Below, piece after piece: positions 26,068-32,590 of a stretch of 64,000 nucleotides of DNA (position 1 is the stretch's first letter; each line of letters begins with the position of its first letter). The position numbers and the translations under genes were made by a program. The notes beneath the pieces were generated by a model, which was not told where the DNA came from, made no database searches, and saw only the letters and a program-made list of their open reading frames with translations. The DNA is from DASSUW01 sp963803335 (GTDB lineage: Bacteria > Actinomycetota > Thermoleophilia > Solirubrobacterales > Solirubrobacteraceae): the NCBI GenBank assembly GCA_963803335.1, contig CAWDME010000007.1:310001-374000 (forward strand), in the 5' to 3' direction.

Positions 26068-26739
26068 TTAACCACGCAGCGTTTCGAGGCTGTCGAGGAT
26101 GAGGTCGAGGCCGAAGAGGAACTCGGTGGCGTAGTCGTAGCCGGCCTTCGCGATGTACCCGCCCACGACCTCGACGAGATTGGGGTAGTCGGCCAGCACG
26201 TCCTGGTAGGCGACCATCTGCCGCTGGGCTTCGGCCGCGAAGTCGTCCGCGGTCTCTGAGGACATGTCGGTCTCCTGGAGCGCGAAGCCGTAGATGTACG
26301 CGTCCTGGACCGAGTAGGCGTGGACGGTCGCCTCGATCGAGAAGCCGGCCGCGCGCAGGCACCCGAGCACGGAGTCGTGAAGCCGGAGGTTCGCCGGCCC
26401 ATGGTCCGTGCGGCCCTCCATCCGGCCGACCGCCCAGCGGTGGCGGTTGAGCGCCGCGCGGGTGGAAACGGCTCGCCGGCGCATGGCGGTCTTCCAGTCG
26501 AGCTCGAGCGACGGCGGCTCGATCTCGCCGAAGACGATGTCGATCATCCCGTCGATGAGCCGGTCCTTGTTGGGCACGTAGTAGTAGAGGGTCATCGCGG
26601 CGACGCCGAGCTCGTCGGCGAGCTTGCGCATCGACAGCGCCTCGAGGCCGTGGCGATCGGCGAAGGCCACGGCCGTCTCGAGCACGCGCTCCCTGCTCAG
26701 CGGTTGTCGCGATTGTTCGGTTTGCCCCACTAGCGTCAT
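26068..26739 (-). CDS. TetR-family repressor, probably of the adjacent MMPL transporter
   Basis: 223 residues. The N-terminal HTH LSRERVLETAVAFADRHGLEALSMRKLADELGVAAMTLYYYVPNKDRLIDGMID is a TetR signature with the 'LYxYVxNKDxL' turn. The remaining helical domain resembles the TetR_C class with a ligand pocket. The gene is divergent from an MMPL transporter across 59 bases containing a duplicated operator-like element (26740-26777), which supports local repression of both genes, with drug or lipid ligands relieving it. Confidence 0.9.
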   Translation of the reverse strand: MTLVGQTEQSRQPLSRERVLETAVAFADRHGLEALSMRKLADELGVAAMTLYYYVPNKDRLIDGMIDIVFGEIEPPSLELDWKTAMRRRAVSTRAALNRHRWAVGRMEGRTDHGPANLRLHDSVLGCLRAAGFSIEATVHAYSVQDAYIYGFALQETDMSSETADDFAAEAQRQMVAYQDVLADYPNLVEVVGGYIAKAGYDYATEFLFGLDLILDSLETLRG

Positions 26740-26777
26740 CTTACAGTGTACGAGAAGCTCCTCTTACAGCGTACGAA
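26740..26777. promoter_or_regulatory. Duplicated TetR operator candidate in divergent promoter
   Basis: CTTACAGTGTACGA (26740-26753) and CTTACAGCGTACGA (26763-26776) are near-identical direct repeats 23 bases apart. The first contains the almost palindromic TTACA-G-TGTAC. They fill the TetR/MMPL intergenic space and abut the TetR ATG. Confidence 0.6.
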
Positions 26778-26798
26778 ACGTCTACGGAGGAGTCGGTC

Positions 26799-28970
26799 AT
26801 GCAGCCCAGCAATCTCGCAGCGCGCGCCGGTCGATGGAGCGCCCAGCACCGCAAGGCAGCCGTCATCGGCTGGATCGTCTTCGTCGTCCTCGCCGTTGTT
26901 CTGGGCGGCAAGGTCGGCCAGAACGACCTCGACAAGTCCGCCTCCGGCAACGGCGAGTCCAAGCGCGGCGACATGATCGTCAAGGCCGCGGGCTTCCCGG
27001 ACCGCGCCGGCGAGCAGGTGCTCGTGCAGGGCAAGCGCGCTGACGATCCTGGCGTGACCCCCGCCGTGCGCGACGTCGTCAGCCGGCTCGAGCGGATCGA
27101 CGGCGTCACGGAGATCAAGGCCCCGCTCACCTCCAAGGACGGCCGCTCGGTCCTCGTGAGCTTCACGATGCCCGGCACCGACGAGCATGTGAAGAAGGTC
27201 GTCGCGCAGCCGCTCGCCGCCGTTGCTGCCGCGCAGGCCGCTCATCCCGGCGTCCGCGTGGAGGAGTTCGGCGACGTCTCGGCCGCCAAGGCGATCGCCG
27301 CGCAGGACGCGAAGGACGGGAAGAAGTCGCAGCTGCTGTCCACCGTCCTGATGCTCGTCATCCTGCTGGTCGCGTTCGGCGCCGTCGTGGCCGCCGGGCT
27401 CCCGCTCGTGCTCGGCGCCAGCGCCGTCGCCGGCACCGTCGGCCTGCTCGGGCCGGTCAGCCAGCTCTACGCGCTGCCCGCCGACGTGGCCGAGCTCGTG
27501 GTGATCATCGGCCTCGCGGTCGGCGTGGACTACGCGATGTTCTACTCGCGCCGGGTGATGGAGGAGCGCGACCGCGGCCACTCGGCCGAGGCGGCTGTGG
27601 AGATCGCCGCCGCCACGTCGGGCCGGGCGGTGCTGATCTCGGGCATGACCGTGCTGACGGCGATGGCCGGCCTGCTGTTCGCCGGCAACCCGATCTTTGT
27701 CGGCTTCGGTGTCGGCACGATGCTCGTCGTCGCCGTCGCGATGCTCGGCTCGCTGACCTTCCTGCCCGCGATGCTGGCGTTCCTGAGCCGCAAGGACTGG
27801 CTCGAGAAGGGCCGCGTGCCGTACATCACCAAGCGCCGCCACGCCGCCAAGGGCGAGTCGCGCATCTGGGCCGCCGTCCTGACTCGCGTCCTCAAGCGCC
27901 CGCTCCTGTCGACGGTCGTCGCCGGCGCCCTGCTCGTCGCGCTCAGCCTCCCGGCGCTCGGCATCCAGTTCGAGAACCCAGGCTTCGACGGCTACTCGCG
28001 CAGCCAGCCGGTCATCCAGACCTACGACCGCCTCCAGGCCGCCTTCCCCGGCGGCGCCGTCCCGGCCACGGTCGTGATCAAGGCCGAGGACGTCACGGCC
28101 CCGCCCGTCCAGGCCGCGATCCGGCAGCTGCACGACCAGGCGCTGGCGACCGGCCAGCTGTCCGAGCCCTCCGGCGTCGAGGTCAGCCCCGACAAGACCG
28201 TCGCGGTCGTCGCGCTCTCGGTCAGGGGCAACGGCACCGACGCCGCCTCCGAGCGTTCGCTCGACGTTCTGCGGTCCGAGGTGGTCCCGGCCACCGTCGG
28301 CCGGCTGCCCGGCGCCGACGTTGCCGTGACGGGCGTCACCGCCGGCTCGAGGGACTTCCTTGACTCGATGCGCTCCCACGCGCCGCTCGTCTTCGCGTTC
28401 GTGCTCAGCCTGGCCTTCATCCTGCTGCTGGTCACGTTCCGCTCGATCGTGGTGCCGATCAAGGCGATCATCCTCAACGTCCTGTCGGTCGGCGCGGCCT
28501 ACGGCATCCTCGTGCTCGTCTTCCAGGACGGACTCGGCGAGACGCTGCTCGACTTCCGGTCGGTCGGCGGCGTCGCTCCCGTGATCCCGCTGTTCCTGTT
28601 CGTGATCCTCTTCGGCCTGTCGATGGACTACCACGTGTTCATCCTCAGCCGCGTCCGCGAAGCCGTGAACCGCGGCATGAGCAACGACGACGCGGTGGCT
28701 CACGGCATCAAGAGCACCGCCGGTGTCGTGACCAGCGCGGCGCTCGTCATGGTCGCGGTGTTCGGCTCGTTCGCGCTCGGCAGCGACCAGCTCGCCAAGC
28801 AGATCGGCGTCGGCCTCGCCGCGGCGATCCTGATCGACGCCACGATCATCCGCGCCGTGCTGCTGCCGGCCACGATGAAGCTGCTCGGCGACCGCAACTG
28901 GTACCTGCCGCAGCGGCTGCAGTGGCTGCCCAGCCTCCACCGCGACCCGCAGATGGCGCCCGCCGCGTGA
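26799..28970 (+). CDS. MMPL-family (RND superfamily) transporter
   Basis: 723 residues, the usual size of short actinobacterial MMPL transporters. Predicted layout: TM1 (AVIGWIVFVVLAVVLGG), first periplasmic domain, TM2-6 including the MMPL signature VVIIGLAVGVDYAMFYSRRVMEE at about residue 235, a second TM (VVAGALLVALSLPALGI) and periplasmic domain, then TM8-12 with LFGLSMDYHVFILSRVREA. Both acidic residues of the proton-relay type (D in VGVDYAM and LSMDYHV) are present. It exports lipids or drugs by proton motive force. GGAGGAG precedes the ATG. Confidence 0.93.
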   Translation: MQPSNLAARAGRWSAQHRKAAVIGWIVFVVLAVVLGGKVGQNDLDKSASGNGESKRGDMIVKAAGFPDRAGEQVLVQGKRADDPGVTPAVRDVVSRLERIDGVTEIKAPLTSKDGRSVLVSFTMPGTDEHVKKVVAQPLAAVAAAQAAHPGVRVEEFGDVSAAKAIAAQDAKDGKKSQLLSTVLMLVILLVAFGAVVAAGLPLVLGASAVAGTVGLLGPVSQLYALPADVAELVVIIGLAVGVDYAMFYSRRVMEERDRGHSAEAAVEIAAATSGRAVLISGMTVLTAMAGLLFAGNPIFVGFGVGTMLVVAVAMLGSLTFLPAMLAFLSRKDWLEKGRVPYITKRRHAAKGESRIWAAVLTRVLKRPLLSTVVAGALLVALSLPALGIQFENPGFDGYSRSQPVIQTYDRLQAAFPGGAVPATVVIKAEDVTAPPVQAAIRQLHDQALATGQLSEPSGVEVSPDKTVAVVALSVRGNGTDAASERSLDVLRSEVVPATVGRLPGADVAVTGVTAGSRDFLDSMRSHAPLVFAFVLSLAFILLLVTFRSIVVPIKAIILNVLSVGAAYGILVLVFQDGLGETLLDFRSVGGVAPVIPLFLFVILFGLSMDYHVFILSRVREAVNRGMSNDDAVAHGIKSTAGVVTSAALVMVAVFGSFALGSDQLAKQIGVGLAAAILIDATIIRAVLLPATMKLLGDRNWYLPQRLQWLPSLHRDPQMAPAA

Positions 28971-29019
28971 CCGCGCACCTAGTCGCGCGAATCACGACCC
29001 GCGGGATCCGCCATCGCGC

Positions 29020-29403
29020 TCACCTGCCGGCGGGCTGGAACAGCTCGACCGGGTTGCCGGCGGGATCTTCGACGAGGATCTGCTGCCCACCGGGGCCGCT
29101 GACGATGTCGTTGCGGAAGCTCAGCCCGGCGGCGCGCAGCCGCTCGACCTCTTGCTCGATGTCGTCGACGATCAGGTGGATCCGGTTCCAGCCACCTGGC
29201 TCGGGCACCCGGCCGTCGGGCATCGGGCGGCCGGCCGAGCTCTGCGGCCCGCTGAGCAGGAGCCGCAGCGGGCCGCGGACGACGTCGGCGAACGCCGGCG
29301 CGGCGCTGGAGCGCAGCTCGAAGCCGAAGTGCTCGGTGTAGAACGCGACGGCGCGTTCGACGTCGTCGACGAGGTAGCGGACGTTGACGAGCTCGTCAGG
29401 CAT
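29020..29403 (-). CDS. VOC-superfamily (glyoxalase/bleomycin-resistance-like) protein
   Basis: 127 residues with two beta-alpha-beta-beta-beta modules: VNVRYLVDDVERAVAFYTEHFGFELRS and NRIHLIVDDIEQEVERLRAAGLSF, ending GGQQILVEDPAGNPVELFQPAGR. Metal ligand positions (a possible His in IHLIV and Glu in NPVELF) fit a glyoxalase-like fold; substrate unknown. Its start overlaps the end of the ArsR-ArsC gene by 8 bases, so it is co-transcribed with it and may act in arsenical or related resistance, as VOC proteins such as ArsI do. The cysteines expected of ArsI are absent. Confidence 0.85.
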   Translation of the reverse strand: MPDELVNVRYLVDDVERAVAFYTEHFGFELRSSAAPAFADVVRGPLRLLLSGPQSSAGRPMPDGRVPEPGGWNRIHLIVDDIEQEVERLRAAGLSFRNDIVSGPGGQQILVEDPAGNPVELFQPAGR

Positions 29404-30130
29404 GGACGGCCTCCTTCGTCGGATGCATCGTTGCGAGCAGGAAGCGGACGCGGACGGCGAGCTCTTCGGCGGTGCGCTCGAAGGCCGGCCGGCCTTCGCG
29501 GGCCGGGTCGGGGATGCTCCAGTGACTCGTCTCCGGCTCGCCGGGGAACTCGGGGCAGACCTCGCGCAGCCGATCGCACAACGTGATCACGTGGTCGAAC
29601 CGCTGGTCGGCGAACTCGCTGAGGTGCTTGGAGCGGCGGCCCGCGATGTCGATCCCGCGAGCGAGCATCGCGCGCACCGCCTCGGGGTGCAGCGGCTTCG
29701 GCGCGCTGCCCGCACTCGCGGCCGTGACGCTGCCGCCCGACAACTCTTCGATCAGCGCCTCGGCCATCTGCGAGCGCGCGCTGTTCCCGGTACAGAGGAA
29801 CAGCACTCGGGCGGGGGCGGCGACACGGTCCTCGCCGCCGGCCGCGAGGCCCGGATGCAGAGCGAAGGCGGCGCTGCGCAGCCGGTCGCCGCAGCCGGCG
29901 AGATCGAGCACGTAGTACGTGTCGCGGCCGTCGGCCAGGCTGCGGCGCGTGGACACGAGGCCACCGTCGCGCAGCTGGCGCAGGTGGTAGGAGACCAGGC
30001 TCTGCTGCTTGCCGGCGAGCGTGCACAGCTCCCCGACACGCCGGTCGCTACGCGCGAGCTCGCTCAGCAACCGCCAGCGCAGCGGGTGTCCCGCGAGACG
30101 CAGGAACGGAGGCGGGAGCGGAGCGGGCAC
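29396..30130 (-). CDS. ArsR regulator fused to LMW-phosphatase-type arsenate reductase (ArsC)
   Basis: 244 residues. Residues 1-95 are an ArsR winged helix (RLAGHPLRWRLLSELARSDRRVGELCTLAGKQQSLVSYHLRQLRDGGLVSTRR). Residues 107-240 are a low-molecular-weight tyrosine phosphatase/ArsC domain with the P-loop FLCTGNSARSQMAEAL (Cys113, Arg119), DHVITLCD and the acid loop WSIPDPA. The fusion couples arsenic sensing to arsenate reduction, or uses the phosphatase domain as a redox or effector sensor. Only Cys36 (GELCT) is a candidate metalloid ligand in the HTH part. A clean ArsR-type operator lies upstream. No ArsB/Acr3 efflux gene is visible. Confidence 0.92.
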   Translation of the reverse strand: MPAPLPPPFLRLAGHPLRWRLLSELARSDRRVGELCTLAGKQQSLVSYHLRQLRDGGLVSTRRSLADGRDTYYVLDLAGCGDRLRSAAFALHPGLAAGGEDRVAAPARVLFLCTGNSARSQMAEALIEELSGGSVTAASAGSAPKPLHPEAVRAMLARGIDIAGRRSKHLSEFADQRFDHVITLCDRLREVCPEFPGEPETSHWSIPDPAREGRPAFERTAEELAVRVRFLLATMHPTKEAVHA

Positions 30131-30140
30131 GCGATTCAGA

Positions 30141-30164
30141 ATACATCAAACGTGCTTGATGTAT
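30141..30164. promoter_or_regulatory. ArsR-type operator
   Basis: ATACATCAA (30141-30149) and TTGATGTAT (30156-30164) form a perfect 9-bp inverted repeat with a 6-base spacer. The core ATCAA-N6-TTGAT is the established ArsR/SmtB operator pattern. It sits 10 bases upstream of the fusion gene start and about 70 before the divergent rhodanese gene, so it could control both. Confidence 0.85.
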
Positions 30165-30231
30165 CGTCACGCGACGGAGCCGACGATTTTCATGTCGGGA
30201 CCTACGCCAACGACCGTCTAGCGTTCCCGCG

Positions 30232-31026
30232 GTGATCCCGCCGTTCGTCGACGCGGCCTGGCTGGGCGAGCATCGCGACGAGGTCGTCCTCGCCGACGTG
30301 CGCTGGTACCTCGACGGGCGCTCGGGCGCTGCCGCGTTCGCGGAGGGTCACCTGCCCGGCGCCGTGTTCGTGGACCTCGACCGCTGGCTGGCCGCGCCGG
30401 CCGACCCCCGGCATGGGCGCCACCCGCTCCCCGAGCCCGAGGTGTTCGCGCGCGGGATGCGCGAGGCGGGGATCGGCGACGACGCGACGGTGGTCGCCTA
30501 CGACGACGCGGGCGGCGTGACCGCCGCGCGGCTCGTGTGGCTGCTGCGGGCGACCGGGCACCAGGCGGCGCTGCTCGACGGGGGGATCGGTGCCGGCGAG
30601 CCTCGGGAGAGCGGCGCCGTGACCCCTGCGCCCGCACGCTTCACCGTGCGGCCCTGGCCGGCCGACCGCCTCGCGGGGATCGACGATCTCGGCACCGGCG
30701 TGCTGCTCGACGCGCGCGCTCGCAACCGCTTCGCCGGCGAGTTCGAGCCCGTCGACCCGCGGCCCGGCCACATCCCCGGCGCCCGCAACCTCCCGGCCGC
30801 CGAGATGCTCGGGCCGGACGGGCGGCTGTTGCCGGCCGACGAGCTGCAAGCGCAGGTCGCCGCCGCGGGCATCTCCGACGCTGACGAAGTGATCGCCTCG
30901 TGCGGCTCGGGCGTCACCGCGTGCCACACGCTGCTCGTGCTCGAGGCCCTCGGCCATCGATCCGCGAGACTGTTTCCCGGCTCGTACTCGCAATGGAGCC
31001 ACACGGACCGGCCGGTCGAGACCTGA
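30232..31026 (+). CDS. Two-domain sulfurtransferase (rhodanese / 3-mercaptopyruvate type)
   Basis: 264 residues. The N-terminal inactive rhodanese domain (VVLADVRWYLDGRSGAAAFAEGHLPGAVFVDLDRWLA, VVAYDDAGGVTAARLVWLLRATGH) is followed by the catalytic domain (VLLDARARNRFAGE, GHIPGARNLPA) with active-site Cys224 in the loop CGSGVTA. That loop is of the CGSGVTA type common in mercaptopyruvate sulfurtransferases (rhodaneses often have CRKGVT). It transfers sulfane sulfur to thiol acceptors. GTG start 30232. It is divergent from the ArsR-ArsC fusion and followed after 14 bases by a cupin gene. Confidence 0.9.
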   Translation: MIPPFVDAAWLGEHRDEVVLADVRWYLDGRSGAAAFAEGHLPGAVFVDLDRWLAAPADPRHGRHPLPEPEVFARGMREAGIGDDATVVAYDDAGGVTAARLVWLLRATGHQAALLDGGIGAGEPRESGAVTPAPARFTVRPWPADRLAGIDDLGTGVLLDARARNRFAGEFEPVDPRPGHIPGARNLPAAEMLGPDGRLLPADELQAQVAAAGISDADEVIASCGSGVTACHTLLVLEALGHRSARLFPGSYSQWSHTDRPVET

Positions 31027-31040
31027 CACGAAAGGAACCC

Positions 31041-31427
31041 ATGTCGCGTTACGCGCACGTCAACCTGCTCGACCTCGACGACTCGGTCGCCGGCCGGCTC
31101 GACGGCCTGGAGGGCCGCATTGCGCGCAGCAAGCTCGAGTCGCGCGACCTGGGCATCAGCCACTGGCGCTATGCGCCGAACCTCCAGGTCCCGGGCGGCC
31201 ACCGGCACCGCGAGCAGGAGGAGGCGTACATCGTCGTCGCCGGCTCCGGCCGGGTCATAATCGACGACGAGATCATCGAGCTGCGCCAGTGGGACGTCGT
31301 GCGACTCGCTCCCGAAGCCGTGCGCGCGTTCGCCGCTGGGCCCGACGGGCTCGAGATCATCGCCGTCGGCGGTCCGAAGCCGCCGGAAGGCGACGGCGAG
31401 CAGGTCGCCGTCAGCTGGCCCGACTAA
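31041..31427 (+). CDS. Single-domain cupin protein
   Basis: 128 residues with cupin motif 1 PGGHRHREQEEAYIVVAGSGRVIIDD (His, His, Glu ligands) and motif 2 LRQWDVVRLAPEAVRAFAAGP, in which the usual metal His is replaced by Arg or Ala. The start ATG 31041 has AAAGGAA 7 bases upstream. It probably forms a unit with the rhodanese gene. Its stop overlaps the convergent SRPBCC gene by 4 bases. Function unknown. Confidence 0.85.
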   Translation: MSRYAHVNLLDLDDSVAGRLDGLEGRIARSKLESRDLGISHWRYAPNLQVPGGHRHREQEEAYIVVAGSGRVIIDDEIIELRQWDVVRLAPEAVRAFAAGPDGLEIIAVGGPKPPEGDGEQVAVSWPD

Positions 31428-31858
31428 CCCACGCGCGCCGCGAGCTTGTCGAACGCGGCATGCCAGCCCGCCTCGGCGTGGCCGCGGCCGGCCGGATAGG
31501 GGCCGTCACTGAGCGTCATTCGCGTCTTGTCGCCGTGATCGTGCAGCTCCACGCGCGTGATCGTGGGCTCGTGCATTCCCATCTCCGGCATCGGATCCGA
31601 GCGCAGGACGAGCAGCTCCGGCTCGACCAGCTCGACGATCTCGTAGCGGATGGGGAACTCGGCCCCGCTGTCGCGCTGGACCATCACGAGCTCGTAGCGG
31701 CCGCCGACGCGCAGATCGATGTGCACGTGCGCGGTATCGAAGTGCTCGGGGCCGAACCAGCCGGCCACCTCGGCCGGGTCGGTCCAGGCCGTGAACACCT
31801 GCTCGCGCGGCGCGTCGAAGATGCGCGTGATCAGGACCTCGACGGCAGTGTCAGTCAT
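31424..31858 (-). CDS. SRPBCC/AHSA1-domain protein
   Basis: 144 residues of the START-like AHSA1 family: VLITRIFDAPREQVFTAWTDPAEVAGWFGPEHF at the N-terminus, GGRYELVMV, and the C-terminal RGHAEAGWHAAFDKLAARV helix. Family members bind hydrophobic ligands. They are commonly encoded with an ArsR-type repressor, as here: the repressor gene overlaps this start by 8 bases. Role in detoxification or stress is inferred from that pairing only. Confidence 0.9.
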   Translation of the reverse strand: MTDTAVEVLITRIFDAPREQVFTAWTDPAEVAGWFGPEHFDTAHVHIDLRVGGRYELVMVQRDSGAEFPIRYEIVELVEPELLVLRSDPMPEMGMHEPTITRVELHDHGDKTRMTLSDGPYPAGRGHAEAGWHAAFDKLAARVG

Positions 31859-32183
31859 GCTGGGCTCCCTTCCGGCGCAGGTGCGCGTCGAGTCGATCCA
31901 TCCGGCCCTCCCACGTTCGCTTCCGCGACTGCATCCACTCCACCGCCTCGTCGAGCGGATCGGCCTGCAACCGGCTCGGCCGCCACTGCGCCTCCCGGCT
32001 GCGCACGATCAGCCCGGCGTGCTCGAGCACCTTCAGGTGGCGCGAGATCGCCGGCAGGCTGACCGCGAACGGCTCCGCGAGCTCGTTCACCGTCGCCTCG
32101 CCCTCGGCGAGCCGGGTCAGGATCGACCGGCGCGTCGGATCGGCGAGCGCGGCGAACGTGAGGCTGAGCCGGTCCGTCGTCAT
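31851..32183 (-). CDS. ArsR-family transcriptional regulator paired with SRPBCC protein
   Basis: 110 residues. Winged helix: LSLTFAALADPTRRSILTRLAEGEATVNELAEPFAVSLPAISRHLKVLEHAGLIVRSREAQWRPSRL. It has no cysteine metal site, so it belongs to the non-metal ArsR branch typically coupled to AHSA1 genes. It is the first gene of the pair. Two overlapping palindromes directly before its ATG are likely autoregulatory. Confidence 0.92.
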   Translation of the reverse strand: MTTDRLSLTFAALADPTRRSILTRLAEGEATVNELAEPFAVSLPAISRHLKVLEHAGLIVRSREAQWRPSRLQADPLDEAVEWMQSRKRTWEGRMDRLDAHLRRKGAQHD

Positions 32184-32184
32184 C

Positions 32185-32204
32185 TAACAAGTATGTTAAT
32201 TAAC
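32185..32204. promoter_or_regulatory. AT-rich overlapping palindromes before the ArsR/SRPBCC pair
   Basis: TAACA-N4-TGTTA (32185-32198) overlaps the perfect palindrome GTTAATTAAC (32195-32204). It starts 2 bases upstream of the ArsR ATG in a markedly AT-rich island (32183-32220), consistent with an operator/promoter for this operon and perhaps the divergent basic protein gene. Confidence 0.6.
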
Positions 32205-32281
32205 GTCGCCATTAAATACAAGTGCATCCGGGCGCGCACCGTCGGGTAGCACCGCGACGACGACGACGGAAGGAGGCCGAG

Positions 32282-32587
32282 ATGGCGACGCAGAAGCAGC
32301 GCGAGACCGCACGCAGGAACGTCAAGAAGGCACAGTCGGGCGCGCGCAAGAAGCGGACGATCTCCAACCTCTCCAAGCAGACGCGCTCTGACCTCGGTCG
32401 CGAGGGTGCCAAGGCCGCGGCGCGCAAGCGCGGCGCGAGCACGGGTACCGGGACGGGCGCCGGCGCGATGACCGTGACCGAGCTGCGCCGCGAAGCCGCG
32501 CGGCTGGGCATCGAGGGCCGGTCGAAGATGGGCAAGGCGCAGCTGATCCGCGCCGTCGGCCAGAAGCGCCGCTCACGCTCGTCCTGA
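32282..32587 (+). CDS. Small basic protein with Rho N-terminal/SAP-like domain
   Basis: 101 residues from the ATG at 32282, with AAGGAGG at 32270-32276. The N-terminal half is strongly basic (TARRNVKKAQSGARKKRT, KAAARKRGAS) with a Gly/Thr linker. The C-terminal half MTVTELRREAARLGIEGRSKMGKAQLIRAV is the helix-extended-helix Rho_N/SAP-like motif. It probably binds nucleic acid and may act as a nucleoid-associated protein. It converges with the LuxR gene, ending 3 bases before it. Confidence 0.75.
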   Translation: MATQKQRETARRNVKKAQSGARKKRTISNLSKQTRSDLGREGAKAAARKRGASTGTGTGAGAMTVTELRREAARLGIEGRSKMGKAQLIRAVGQKRRSRSS

Positions 32588-32590
32588 CGA

